DNA from: Panacagrimonas sp052386745
GTDB lineage: Bacteria; Pseudomonadota; Gammaproteobacteria; Nevskiales; Nevskiaceae
Length of the DNA: 64,000 nucleotides
Assembly: GCA_052386745.1 (NCBI GenBank)
Contig: JBQTJW010000006.1
Location: 1 to 64,000 of the forward strand
Reading direction: 5' to 3'
Shown here: in pieces, positions 25,066-36,513 of the stretch
Position numbering within the stretch: position 1 is the first letter of the stretch
How the letters are laid out: every line of letters begins with the position of its first letter
Translations under genes and position numbers: made by a program
The notes under the pieces: model-generated
Seen by the model: the letters and a program-made list of their open reading frames with translations, nothing else
What the model was told of the DNA's origin: nothing
Databases searched by the model: none

Positions 25066-25511
25066 TTCAGGGCTCCTTGGGGGTTCAGGTTCAGCGCCTG
25101 CACGCCCTCGATGATGGGGCAGCCGGCGACGGGTCCGCGGCCGTGGCAGCGGCTTTCCAGCGCGACGAGCGCGTCGCGGATGGCGCTCAGCTCGCGGATC
25201 TTGCGGTCCAGGTCTTCGATGCGCGCCCGCGCCCGGTCGCGGACGGCCTGGCGCGGGCCACCGCCCTGCTGCAGGCGCAGCAGCTCGGCGACGTCCTCCA
25301 GCGTGAAACCCAGCGCCTTGGCCTTGCGGATGAAGCGCAGGCGCTCCACGTCTTCCGGCGCGTACAGCCGGTAGCCGCCGGCGGTGCGCCGCGCCTGAGC
25401 CAGCAGGCCCTCGCGCTCGTAGTAGCGCACGGTGTCGATGGCCACGCCGGCCGCCTTGGCGGCGGCGCCGATGGTGGTCGTGGCAGGGGTCTTGTGCTGG
25501 GTCTTGGGCAT
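25062..25511 (-). CDS. MerR-family heavy-metal-responsive regulator of the cus cluster
   Basis: This 149-residue protein has an N-terminal winged HTH (TIGAAAKAAGVAIDTVRYYEREGLL), a dimerisation coiled coil (about 90-120) and a C-terminal metal loop, CHGRGPVAGCPII (Cys122, Cys131), as in copper, zinc or lead sensors. It lies directly after cusA and before DUF4396. I start at ATG 25511. A MerR-type operator with its -35 box on the cusA stop codon precedes it, so it probably also controls itself. Metal specificity (Cu/Ag) is inferred from the adjacent pump. Confidence 0.85.
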   Translation of the reverse strand: MPKTQHKTPATTTIGAAAKAAGVAIDTVRYYEREGLLAQARRTAGGYRLYAPEDVERLRFIRKAKALGFTLEDVAELLRLQQGGGPRQAVRDRARARIEDLDRKIRELSAIRDALVALESRCHGRGPVAGCPIIEGVQALNLNPQGALK

Positions 25512-25533
25512 GGCGGTCTCGAAGCTCGTGGCC

Positions 25534-25566
25534 AGTGTGCAGCCTGGAGTGACGTCCAGGGTCAAG
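25534..25566 (-). promoter_or_regulatory. MerR-type operator/promoter of merR-DUF4396
   Basis: On the minus strand TTGACC (25565-25560) overlaps the cusA stop codon. It is followed by the dyad CCTGGA-CGTCAC-TCCAGG and a weak -10 (GCACAC or CACACT) after a long 19-20-bp spacer. A long spacer with a central dyad is the hallmark of promoters activated by MerR proteins. Confidence 0.6.
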
Positions 25567-28500
25567 CGGCGTTCGCCGCGCGCTGCTTCAGCGCCCGGCG
25601 CTGCATCAGCAGGTAGGCCGCCGGGATCACGAACATGGACAGCAGCGGCGCCGTGAGCATGCCGCCGACCATGGGCGCGGCGATGCGCTGCATCACCTCG
25701 CTGCCCGCACCCGCGCCCCAGAACAGCGGCAGCAGGCCCGCGATGATGACCGCCACCGTCATCGCCTTGGGCCGCACGCGCAGCACCGCGCCCTCGACGA
25801 TAGCGTCCTCCAGGTCGGCGCCGTCGTTGAGCGCGCCGCGCGCCTGCCGCTCCGCCACCGCCTGGCGCAGGTACACCAGCATGATCACGCCGAACTCCGC
25901 CGCCACGCCGGCCAGCGCCAGGAAGCCCACGCCGCTGGCCACCGACAGGTGGTGCCCCAGCACGAAAATCAGCCACAGCCCGCCCACGAGCGCGATGGGC
26001 AGGGTTGCCATGATCAGCAGGGCCTCGCCCAGGTGGCGGAACGTGAGGTACAGCAGCAGCAGGATGATGGCGAGCGTCAGCGGCACGATCAGCTGCAGGC
26101 GCCTGGACGCGCGCTCCAGGAACTCGAACTGCCCCGACCAGGCGATGGAATATCCCGCCGGCAGACGCACCTGCTGCGCCACCGCCCGCTGCGCCGCGTC
26201 CACGAAGCTGCCCAGGTCGCGGCCGCGGATGTCCACGTACACCCAGCCGTTGGGACGCGCGTTCTCGCTCTTGATCATGGGCGGGCCGTCGGTGATCTGC
26301 ACCTGCGCCACCTGCCCCAGGGTGATGGTGGCGCCCCGGCGCGTGACGATGGGCAGCTCGCGCAGCTCGCCCAGCGAATCGCGCAGCTCGCGCGGGTAGC
26401 GCAGGTTGATGGGGAAGCGCTGGAGACCCTCCACCGTCTCGCCGATGTTCTCGCCGCCAATGGCCACGGCGACGATGCGCTGCACCTCGGCAATCGACAG
26501 CCCCAGCCGCGCCGCGGCGATGCGGTCCGGCACGATCTCGATGTAGCGCCCGCCGGACACGCGCTCCGAGAACGCGGAGGCCGTGCCCGGCACCGTCTTC
26601 ACCACGCGTTCCACCTCCGCGCCCAGGCGCTCGATCACCGCCAGGTCCGGCCCCGCGATCTTGATGCCCACCGGCGACTTGATGCCGGTGGCGAGCATGT
26701 CGATGCGGTTGCGGATGGGCTGCACCCACACGTTGCCCATGCCCGGAATGCGCAGCGCCGCGTCCATCTGCGCGATCAGCGTGTCCGGGGTAATTCCGGG
26801 GCGCCACTCGGCCCGGGGCCGGAGCTGCACGGTGGTCTCGATCATCTCCAGCGGCGCGGGATCGGTCGCGGTTTCGGCGCGGCCCATCTTGCCGAACACG
26901 CGCCGCACCTCGGGGAAGGTCTTCAGGATGCGGTCGGTCTGCTGGAGGATCTCTGCGCCCTTGCCCACGGCGAGCCCCGGCAGAGCGGTGGGCATGTAGA
27001 GCAGGTCGCCTTCGTCCAGCGGCGGCATGAACTCGCTGCCCAGCCGGGTGGCCGGCCAGATGGACACCGCCAGCAGCAGCGCGGCGATGAACAGCGTGGC
27101 GCGGGGATGGCGCAGCACCGCGTGGATGCCGGGCCGGTAGAGCGCGATCAGGCCGCGGTTGAGCGGGTTGCTGCGCTCGTCGCGGATGTGGCCGCGGATG
27201 AACGCCGCCATCAGCACCGGGATCAGCGTGACCGACAGGCCCGCGGCAGCGGCCATCGCGTAGGTCTTGGTGAAGGCCAGCGGCGCGAACAAGCGCCCCT
27301 CCTGCGCCTGCAGGGCGAACACCGGCACGAACGACAGCGTGATGATGAGCAGCGAGAAGAACAGCGCCGGCCCGACCTCGGCCGCGGCGTCGGCCATCAG
27401 CGCCAGGCGCGTCTCGCCGGCGGGGTCGCGCCCCTGGTGCGCGTGCCGCCAGCGTTCGAGCTTGCGGTGCGCGTTCTCGATCATCACCACCGCCGCGTCC
27501 ACCATCGCGCCGATGGCAATCGCGATGCCGCCCAGCGACATGATGTTGGCGTTGATGCCCTGAAGCTTCATCACCGCGAACGCGGCCAGCACGCCCAGCG
27601 GCAGCGTGAGCACCGCCACCAGCGCCGAGCGCAGGTGGAACAGGAACGCGGCGCAGATCAGCGCCACCACGATGAATTCCTCGATCAGCTTGGTGCGCAG
27701 GTTGTCCACCGCGCGCCCGATGAGCGCGGAGCGATCGTAGGTCTCCACGATCTCCACGCCCGGCGGCAGGCTGCGCCTGAGCACGTCCAGCTTCGCCTTG
27801 ACCGCGGCGATGGTGGCCGCCGCGTTACGCCCCGAGCGCAGCACGATGACGCCGCCCACCACCTCGCCCTCGCCGTCGAGCTCGGCGATGCCGCGGCGCG
27901 TCTCCGGGCCGCGCTGCACGCTCGCCACGTCGCCCAGCAGGATGGGCGTGCCCTGCTCGCCCAGGCCCACCGGGATGGCGCGGAAATCGTCCAGCGTCTT
28001 CAGGTAGCCGCGCACGCGCACCATGTACTCGGCCTCGGCCAGTTCCAGCACCGATCCGCCGGTCTCGCCGTTGGCGTCCTGCACGGCCTGGATCACCGTC
28101 TCCAGCGGCAGCCGGAACGCGCGCAGGCGCGCCGGGTCCAGCACCACCTGGTACTGCCGGTTGAAGCCGCCCAGGGTCGCCACCTCGGCCACGTCGGGCA
28201 CGGTCTTGAGCTCGTACTTCAGGAACCAGTCCTGCACCGCGCGGAGCTGCGAGAGATCGTTGCGCCCGCTGCGGTCGATCAGCGCGTACTCGTAGATCCA
28301 GCCCACGCCGGTGGCGTCCGGGCCCAGCGCCGCGCGGGCGTTGGCCGGCAGGCGCGACTGCACCTGGCCCAGGTATTCCAGCACCCGCGAGCGCGCCCAG
28401 TAGAGATCGGTGCCGTCCTCGAACAGCACGTACACGAAGCTCTCGCCGAACAGCGAGTAGCCGCGCACGGTGCGCGCAAACGGCACCGACAGCATGGTGG

Positions 28501-28711
28501 TGGTCAGCGGATAGGTGACCTGGTCCTCCACCACCTGCGGCGCCTGCCCGGGGTAGGTGGTGCGGATGATGACCTGCGTGTCGGACAGGTCCGGCAGCGC
28601 GTCCAGCGGCGTGGTGAGCAGCGCGTACGTGCCCACGCCCGCGAACACCAGCGCCGCCAGCAGCACCAGGAACCGGTTGCGGATGCTCCAGTGGATCAGG
28701 CGCGCGATCAC
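25562..28711 (-). CDS. cusA: CusA/CzcA-type heavy-metal RND efflux pump, probably Cu(I)/Ag(I)
   Basis: This 1,049-residue inner-membrane proton antiporter belongs to a tripartite CusCBA pump. I start at GTG 28711, which overlaps the cusB stop (GTGA); a longer frame reading upstream is a shadow of cusB. Twelve hydrophobic segments in the RND pattern flank two large periplasmic loops. The TM4 block GIAIAIGAMVDAAVVMIENAHRKLE carries the charged proton-relay Asp. The text EFMPPLDEGDLLYMPT...GRAETATDPAPLEMIET is characteristic of copper/silver members, whose methionines bind the ion. It exports metal from the periplasm or cytoplasm through CusB and CusC. Confidence 0.93.
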   Translation of the reverse strand: MIARLIHWSIRNRFLVLLAALVFAGVGTYALLTTPLDALPDLSDTQVIIRTTYPGQAPQVVEDQVTYPLTTTMLSVPFARTVRGYSLFGESFVYVLFEDGTDLYWARSRVLEYLGQVQSRLPANARAALGPDATGVGWIYEYALIDRSGRNDLSQLRAVQDWFLKYELKTVPDVAEVATLGGFNRQYQVVLDPARLRAFRLPLETVIQAVQDANGETGGSVLELAEAEYMVRVRGYLKTLDDFRAIPVGLGEQGTPILLGDVASVQRGPETRRGIAELDGEGEVVGGVIVLRSGRNAAATIAAVKAKLDVLRRSLPPGVEIVETYDRSALIGRAVDNLRTKLIEEFIVVALICAAFLFHLRSALVAVLTLPLGVLAAFAVMKLQGINANIMSLGGIAIAIGAMVDAAVVMIENAHRKLERWRHAHQGRDPAGETRLALMADAAAEVGPALFFSLLIITLSFVPVFALQAQEGRLFAPLAFTKTYAMAAAAGLSVTLIPVLMAAFIRGHIRDERSNPLNRGLIALYRPGIHAVLRHPRATLFIAALLLAVSIWPATRLGSEFMPPLDEGDLLYMPTALPGLAVGKGAEILQQTDRILKTFPEVRRVFGKMGRAETATDPAPLEMIETTVQLRPRAEWRPGITPDTLIAQMDAALRIPGMGNVWVQPIRNRIDMLATGIKSPVGIKIAGPDLAVIERLGAEVERVVKTVPGTASAFSERVSGGRYIEIVPDRIAAARLGLSIAEVQRIVAVAIGGENIGETVEGLQRFPINLRYPRELRDSLGELRELPIVTRRGATITLGQVAQVQITDGPPMIKSENARPNGWVYVDIRGRDLGSFVDAAQRAVAQQVRLPAGYSIAWSGQFEFLERASRRLQLIVPLTLAIILLLLYLTFRHLGEALLIMATLPIALVGGLWLIFVLGHHLSVASGVGFLALAGVAAEFGVIMLVYLRQAVAERQARGALNDGADLEDAIVEGAVLRVRPKAMTVAVIIAGLLPLFWGAGAGSEVMQRIAAPMVGGMLTAPLLSMFVIPAAYLLMQRRALKQRAANAA

Positions 28712-30081
28712 GGCGCCGGCTCCGGCGGGGCCGGCCTTGCAGGTACCTCGGGCATCTCGGGCATCCGTGGCGCCGCCTCGCGCGGCCCGCCTATGCGCTG
28801 GTAGGCGCCGAGCAGGCTGGCCTCGGAGTCGATCAGGAACTGGCCCGACACCACCACCGCCTCGCCCGCGCGGAGCCCGGACAGGATCACGGTCTCGTCG
28901 TTGTGCTCCACGCCCGCCTCCACCTGCGCCGGGCGGTAGCGACCCTCGCCCTCGGCCACCATCACCACGGTGCGCGTGCCGGTGCGGATCACGGCCTCGC
29001 TCGGTACGCGCACCACGTCGCGCTGGGCCTCGCCGCTGAGCGTCACGTCCGCGAACATGCCGGGCCGCAACAGCCCGCCGGCGTTGTCGAACACCAGGCG
29101 CGCGCGCAGGGTGCGCGTCATCGCGTCCAGCTGCGGGTACAGGTAGTCCACGCGGCCGCCAAAGGTCTTGCCGGGCACGGATCGCAGCCGCGCCTGCGCC
29201 GCACCGTCCACGCGCACCGCGCCGGCCAGGGATTCGGGCACGTCCACCAGCACCCAGACCTGGGCCAGGTCGGCGATGCGCATCAGCGGCGTGCCGGGGG
29301 CCAGCTGCGCGCCCTCGCGGGCCAGCAGTTCCAGCACGAAGCCGGAGGCCGGCGCGAACACGCCGGACTGGCTGCCCGAACCCGTCCCGCCGCCGAGCAG
29401 CCGCAGCCGCTGCCGGCTGGCCTCGGCCAGCGCCGCGTCGCCGCTGGCCTGCGCCAGTTTCTGCTCCTGCCGCGCCGCGAACAGCTCCGGCGAATACAGC
29501 GCCGCCAGGCGCTGGCCCTTGCTCACCGCGTCGCCCTCGGCCGCCACGTCGAGCGTCTCGATCCAGCCGGCGACGCGCGATTCCACGGTCACGATGCGGC
29601 GCTCGTCCAGCGCCACCCGGCCCACCGCCTCGACGCCCTGGGTGAACGCGCCGCGCTGCGCCAGCGCCGTGCGCAGGCCCAGGTTCTGCGCCATGCGCGG
29701 GTCGATCCGCACCACGGCGCCGTCGCCCGCGCCGCCGCTGGGCTCGGCGTAGCGCGGCACCAGCGGCATGTCCATGAACGGCGACGGGCCGGGCGCATCG
29801 AAGTGCTGGTCCGGCCGCATGGGGTCGTACCAGTACAGCGGCGCGGCTCCGGTGATGGCTGCGTGGGCGCGCCGCACCAGCGGCATGCCGCAGACCGGGC
29901 ACTTTCCGGGGCCGTCCTGGCGCACCTGCGGGTGCATGGAACAGGTGTAGTAGGTCTTGCCGTCAGCGTCGGTGCGCTTTTCCAGCGAGTGCCGATGTGC
30001 GGCAGCGTGGCGCCACCACCAGGCGCCGCCGATGGCGACGAGCAGCGCCAGCACGATCGCGATTCCGATGTTTCGATTCAT
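28708..30081 (-). CDS. cusB: CusB-like periplasmic adaptor with metal-binding N-terminal domains
   Basis: This 457-residue membrane fusion protein has an N-terminal membrane anchor (6-24). Two small heavy-metal-binding modules follow: YTCSMHPQVRQDGPGKCPVCGMPLV near 45-69 and YWYDPMRPD...MDMPLVP near 83-108. Then come the barrel-sandwich hybrid, hairpin and beta-barrel parts. The Met/Cys/His pattern fits Cu(I)/Ag(I) capture. GGAGA precedes ATG 30081, and the stop overlaps the cusA GTG. It bridges CusA and CusC. Confidence 0.92.
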   Translation of the reverse strand: MNRNIGIAIVLALLVAIGGAWWWRHAAAHRHSLEKRTDADGKTYYTCSMHPQVRQDGPGKCPVCGMPLVRRAHAAITGAAPLYWYDPMRPDQHFDAPGPSPFMDMPLVPRYAEPSGGAGDGAVVRIDPRMAQNLGLRTALAQRGAFTQGVEAVGRVALDERRIVTVESRVAGWIETLDVAAEGDAVSKGQRLAALYSPELFAARQEQKLAQASGDAALAEASRQRLRLLGGGTGSGSQSGVFAPASGFVLELLAREGAQLAPGTPLMRIADLAQVWVLVDVPESLAGAVRVDGAAQARLRSVPGKTFGGRVDYLYPQLDAMTRTLRARLVFDNAGGLLRPGMFADVTLSGEAQRDVVRVPSEAVIRTGTRTVVMVAEGEGRYRPAQVEAGVEHNDETVILSGLRAGEAVVVSGQFLIDSEASLLGAYQRIGGPREAAPRMPEMPEVPARPAPPEPAP

Positions 30082-30094
30082 GGCGTTCTCCGGA

Positions 30095-31441
30095 TCAGGG
30101 CGCGAAGTAGCGCAGCTGCACCTGGTGCCGGGCCGAGTCGGACTGGAGGTCCAGCCGCTGCATGGCTAGCTCCAGCGCGCTGCGGCGCGCGTCCAGCACG
30201 TCGCTCAGCGGCGCCGCGCCCGCACCGTAGGTCGCAAGCGCAGCATCCACCCGCGCCTGCGCCTGCGGCAGCAGCGCCTGGTCGAAGCGCGCGAGCCGCG
30301 CCTGCAGGAGCTGCCAGTCCTCCGCGTTCATGAGGATCTCGGCGCGGTGTTCGCGCAGGGCGTCGTCCAGACGCGCCTGCTGCGCGGCCTGCTCCTCGCG
30401 CGCGGCATCGAGCTGGCGGTCCTGGCGGTTGGACGCGAACAGCGGCAGCGGAATTTCCACCTGCACCTGCGCGTAGTCGGCGAACGCGGGCCGGTGCCCG
30501 TAGCCCACGGTCAGCGCCCAGTCGGGGCGGTAGTCCTGGCGCGCGAGCAGGACGTCGGTCTCCGCCGAGGCGAGCTTGCGGGCCTCCGACAGAAAATGCG
30601 GATGCGTGGCCAGCGCCGCGGTGAGGGCGGCGGCATCGGGCGCGGTTTCGGCCGGTGGTTCGGGGCACATCAGGCCGAAGGCTGCCTCGCCGATCCAGCG
30701 CGCCAGCTGGTTGCGCGCGTGGCGCGACTGCTGGGCCAAGTTGGCGATGCGCTCGCGCAGGAACTCGGCATCCACCTTCGCCGCAAGGAATTCCGCCTGC
30801 CCGGCGCGGCCCGCGGTGTAGGCAATCTCCAGCGCCTGCACCTGGCGCTCGGCCTCGGCCAGGCTCTGCCGTGCCAGCTGGCGCAAGCCTTCCGCCTTCC
30901 ACACGTCCAGCCAGGCGAGGCCGGTCTCGCGGGCAATCCTGCGTTCGGTGGCGAGGCGTTCCGCCTCGAAAGCCTCGGCCTCCTGCACCACGCGTCGGCT
31001 CAGGAGGCGGCGCTTTTCAGCGCGTGGGAATTCCTGCCGCAGGCCGGCGTTGATCTGGGTGTCGGACTGCTCGCGCAGGGTGAAGCGCTGCGCGCCGTCC
31101 ACGGTGAGGTCGCTGACGCCCAGGCTCAGGCGCGGATCGGGCAGAGCCCCGGCGGCAATGGCCCGCTGCCGGGCGCCGCGGGCCTCCGCGTCCAGCGCCT
31201 CGACCAGGGGCTGGCGCTGCGTGGCGAGCGTCACGGCATCGTCCAGCGTCAGCGCCACCAGTGCGCCGGGGTCAGCGGGTGGACTGCCGCCGGGCGCGTC
31301 CTGCGCGAACAGGCCGGACGCGAACAGCGCCGCGAGCAGAGCCGCGAGCAGAGCCGCGGATGGAGCCGCGATCGGCGCCGCGATCGGGCCCGCCGCACAG
31401 CGCGGCCCGGAACGCGAAACACACAGGGGAGATGGGAACAC
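30095..31441 (-). CDS. cusC: TolC-family outer-membrane channel of the Cus pump
   Basis: This outer-membrane efflux protein has two OEP repeats (TLDDAVTLATQRQP near the start; long coiled-coil segments such as EAERQVQALEIAYTAGRAGQAEFLAAKVDAE). I prefer GTG 31441, preceded by GAGAGG at a good distance, over ATG 31495 with no clear ribosome binding site. From the GTG the protein has 448 residues. The signal peptide is unusual: its hydrophobic core is built from six 12-bp DNA units coding four-residue blocks such as AAPI and AALL, cleaved probably after FAQ. No lipobox Cys is evident. The start is moderately certain. Confidence 0.85.
   Translation of the reverse strand: MFPSPLCVSRSGPRCAAGPIAAPIAAPSAALLAALLAALFASGLFAQDAPGGSPPADPGALVALTLDDAVTLATQRQPLVEALDAEARGARQRAIAAGALPDPRLSLGVSDLTVDGAQRFTLREQSDTQINAGLRQEFPRAEKRRLLSRRVVQEAEAFEAERLATERRIARETGLAWLDVWKAEGLRQLARQSLAEAERQVQALEIAYTAGRAGQAEFLAAKVDAEFLRERIANLAQQSRHARNQLARWIGEAAFGLMCPEPPAETAPDAAALTAALATHPHFLSEARKLASAETDVLLARQDYRPDWALTVGYGHRPAFADYAQVQVEIPLPLFASNRQDRQLDAAREEQAAQQARLDDALREHRAEILMNAEDWQLLQARLARFDQALLPQAQARVDAALATYGAGAAPLSDVLDARRSALELAMQRLDLQSDSARHQVQLRYFAP
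31322..31393. repeat. Six 12-bp tandem units in the cusC signal-peptide region
   Basis: The units begin at 31322, 31334, 31346, 31358, 31370 and 31382. The two at 31334 and 31346 are identical (GAGCAGAGCCGC) and the others are variants ending in GCCGC or CCCGC. Each unit adds four residues in frame, so the copy number can change without breaking the gene. Confidence 0.85.
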
Positions 31442-31531
31442 GGCAAGCCTCTCGATGACGTGGCGGGCGCGCAGCCGCAGGGCCGCGCGGGTCATGAGCC
31501 GCCGCTTGCGGGTGCAAGGGCGGGCCGCGGC

Positions 31532-31936
31532 TTAGAGCCGCAGGCGGGCGGTGGTCAGAAAGGTGTGGGTGCCGGCGCCGGGCGGGCCGCGCGCAGGTGG
31601 AGGGAGGACGAGGTCGCGCGCCGCGGGTTCTGCCACCGCCCATGTCGCCGCGGGCAGGGGCAGGAACGCCGGCAGGTCGAGCGCCGGCGAGCTGGCAAGC
31701 AGGCCCGGCTGCTGTGCGTCCAGCACGGAGCCGGCCACGAACTTGCAGCAGCTGGCGCCTGCGTCTGCGCGGGCCGTGCGGGCGCAGGGCTCGGCACTCG
31801 TCGCCGGCCGCTGCACATGCCCGCCGGGGCAGCAGCAGACCGATCTCACCTGGCTCCAGCCATCCATCGCGCAGGCATACCCCGTCGTGACCCACGACAG
31901 GCTGATGACGAGCACGAGGCAGATGAACTGGCGCAT
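31532..31936 (-). CDS. Small secreted Cys-rich protein leading the cus operon
   Basis: This 134-residue protein has a signal peptide (MRQFICLVLVISLSWVTTGYA) and a Cys-rich first half (SVCCCPGGH, PCART, SCCKF). The second half is Ala/Pro-rich and ends in TARLRL. I know no family. It is first in the cus operon, 36-90 bp ahead of cusC, behind a promoter with a 19-bp spacer. A periplasmic or outer-membrane copper-binding role is plausible from the cysteines and position only. Confidence 0.65.
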   Translation of the reverse strand: MRQFICLVLVISLSWVTTGYACAMDGWSQVRSVCCCPGGHVQRPATSAEPCARTARADAGASCCKFVAGSVLDAQQPGLLASSPALDLPAFLPLPAATWAVAEPAARDLVLPPPARGPPGAGTHTFLTTARLRL

Positions 31937-31961
31937 GGAAGACTTCAGGAAACCCTGGCGC

Positions 31962-31992
31962 AGCCTAAACCCGGGTGGCGCTCAAGAGTCAA
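31962..31992 (-). promoter_or_regulatory. Probable MerR-controlled promoter of the cus operon
   Basis: TTGACT (31992-31987) and TAGGCT (31967-31962) are separated by exactly 19 bp, the stretched spacing used by metal-responsive MerR activators. It lies about 25 bp before the ATG of the Cys-rich protein. The dyad in the spacer is weak, so the regulator match is inferred. Confidence 0.5.
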
Positions 31993-32123
31993 GCGCGATC
32001 GCCGGCCTGGCGCAAAAGTCTGATGGCGCGACCTGCTGGCGCAAGCCAGGGTCACGCGCGCCCTGCGCGGGCGATGCGGGAGAATGGGCCGGGACGAAGG
32101 CCCCGACTGCTTCCCGAACCTTG

Positions 32124-34688
<2,565 letters not shown>

Positions 34689-34778
34689 ACCGGGGAAGAC
34701 TTCGAGATCCATTCATTCCTGAGCGCCCCGGGGCGAGAGCGTGTCGCTTCCGGCCCCGTGGCGCTCGATGGAGCACGA

Positions 34779-34997
34779 TTACTTCTTCGTGGCGTCCTCG
34801 ACCTTGTCGCCGGCGTTTTCCATCACGTCCTTGGCGTCTTCGCCAGCGTCCTTCAGGCCTTCGTTGTCCCGGGTGTCCGTGGCGTCGCCCACGGCATCGA
34901 CCGCCTTTTCCATGGTGGATTCTTCCTTGTTCTTGCAGGCCGACATCGAGACGCCAAGACTGAGAACGGCAAACAACAACGCGCTGTGCATCTTCAT
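34779..34997 (-). CDS. Small probable lipoprotein
   Basis: This 72-residue protein has a signal sequence ending in GVSMSAC, an imperfect lipobox. A short, highly charged helical tail follows (MEKAVDAVGDATDT...DAGEDAKDVMENAGDKVEDATKK) with repeated A-x-D-x-x-E heptads. GGAG lies before ATG 34997. Similar tiny YtxH/CsbD-like or entericidin-like proteins occur widely; the function is unknown. It is convergent with mutS. Confidence 0.6.
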   Translation of the reverse strand: MKMHSALLFAVLSLGVSMSACKNKEESTMEKAVDAVGDATDTRDNEGLKDAGEDAKDVMENAGDKVEDATKK

Positions 34998-35250
34998 AGC
35001 AATTGCTCCGTGATAATGGGTTGATCCTGCGAATGGCCCCAGTAAATCCCCGACACATGAACCACTTCAGGACGCCGACACGCTAGGTGGGGCGCCTGAA
35101 CCGGAACTGATTCGCTGGCGCAGGAAATGCAGTACAGACCCCCGCCGCCGCAAGCTGCGTACCCGCCGCGGCGCCGGGCGCAAGACCCCCTATGGCATAT
35201 TGCGCGCCCCTGAACGGGGCCTGTTCAATCATCCAAGAAGTTTTTCCCGC

Positions 35251-36498
35251 ATGAACGCGACTGCTCCCAAGACCTCGTTTCCCCGCGCCGACATCAAGGT
35301 GCTGCTGCTCGAAGGCGTCAGCCAGACGGCGGTGAAAAGCTTCCGCGACGCCGGCTACGCGCAGATCGAATTCCACGCCAAGTCCCTGCCCGAGTCCGAA
35401 CTGGCCCGGCGCGTCAGCGAGTCGCACATCGTGGGCATCCGCTCGCGCAGCCAGCTCACCGCGGCCATGTTCCAGAACTCGCGCCGCCTCATGGCGGTGG
35501 GCTGCTTCTGCATCGGCACCAACCAAGTGGACCTGGAGGCGGCGCAGGCGCGCGGCATCCCCGTGTTCAACGCGCCCTACTCCAACACCCGCAGCGTGGC
35601 CGAACTGGTGATTGCCGAGGCCATCCTGCTCATGCGCCGCATCCCCGAGAAGAACATGGAATGCCACCGCGGCGGCTGGTCCAAGTCCGCCGAGGGCAGC
35701 TTCGAGGTGCGCGGCAAGACCCTGGGCATCATCGGCTACGGGCACATCGGCACGCAGATCGGCGTGCTGGCCGAGGGCCTGGGCATGCGCGTGATCTTCC
35801 ACGACGTGGAGACCAAGCTGGCCCTGGGCAATGCCAGCCCCGCCGCGAGCCTGGGCGACCTGCTGGCGCGCGCCGACGTGGTGTCGCTGCACGTGCCCGA
35901 AACCCCGGCCACGCGCAACATGATCGGCGCCGCCGAACTCGCCGCCATGAAGAAGGGCGCGGTGTTCATCAACGCCTCGCGCGGCACGGTGGTGGACATC
36001 CCCGTCCTGGCCGCGGCGCTGCGCTCCGGGCACATCGCCGGGGCCGCGGTGGACGTGTTCCCGGTGGAACCCAAGGGCAACGACGACCGCTTCACCTCCG
36101 AACTGGTGGGCATGGACAACGTGATCCTCACCCCGCACGTGGGCGGCAGCACGCTGGAGGCGCAGGAGAACATCGGCATCGAGGTTGCCGCCAAGCTCAT
36201 CCGCTACAGCGACAACGGCTCCACCCTGTCCGCGGTGAATTTCCCCGAGGTCTCGCTGCCCGGCCACACCGGCAGCCGGCGCCTGCTGCACATCCACGAA
36301 AACCGCCCCGGCATGCTGATGCAGATCAACAACCTGTTCTCCGCGGCGGCGGTGAACATCGACGCCCAGTACCTCCAGACCACCGGGCAGGTGGGCTACG
36401 TGGTGATCGACGTGGACGCGCCCGAAAAGCTCGCCGAGTCGCTCAAGGACGGCCTCGCCGCCATCCCCGGCACGCTCAAGACGCGGCTGCTGTACTGA
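35251..36498 (+). CDS. serA: D-3-phosphoglycerate dehydrogenase
   Basis: This 415-residue enzyme makes the first step of serine synthesis (3-phosphoglycerate to phosphohydroxypyruvate with NAD+). I start at ATG 35251, since the frame before it is the upstream leader. The substrate domain is followed by the NAD fold GIIGYGHIGTQIG near 158-170. The catalytic Arg and His lie in NASRG and PHVGGST. A C-terminal ACT domain (LHIHENRPGMLMQINNLFS...) provides serine feedback binding. The length equals that of the E. coli type. Confidence 0.95.
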   Translation: MNATAPKTSFPRADIKVLLLEGVSQTAVKSFRDAGYAQIEFHAKSLPESELARRVSESHIVGIRSRSQLTAAMFQNSRRLMAVGCFCIGTNQVDLEAAQARGIPVFNAPYSNTRSVAELVIAEAILLMRRIPEKNMECHRGGWSKSAEGSFEVRGKTLGIIGYGHIGTQIGVLAEGLGMRVIFHDVETKLALGNASPAASLGDLLARADVVSLHVPETPATRNMIGAAELAAMKKGAVFINASRGTVVDIPVLAAALRSGHIAGAAVDVFPVEPKGNDDRFTSELVGMDNVILTPHVGGSTLEAQENIGIEVAAKLIRYSDNGSTLSAVNFPEVSLPGHTGSRRLLHIHENRPGMLMQINNLFSAAAVNIDAQYLQTTGQVGYVVIDVDAPEKLAESLKDGLAAIPGTLKTRLLY

Positions 36499-36513
36499 AG
36501 CGCAGGCCACGCC

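Noticed and set aside
25062..28804. Very long open frames in other registers across the cus genes (581 aa on the minus strand and 951 aa on the plus strand)
   Set aside because: High-GC codon bias leaves other frames open. Their translations are low-complexity Arg/Ala/Gly/His text, while cusA and merR on the minus strand have clear family motifs.
31551..32123. N-terminal extension of MutS upstream of 32124
   Set aside because: This stretch is antisense to the Cys-rich secreted gene and its promoter. MutS family proteins start near MSKPVPTAHTPLMQQY.
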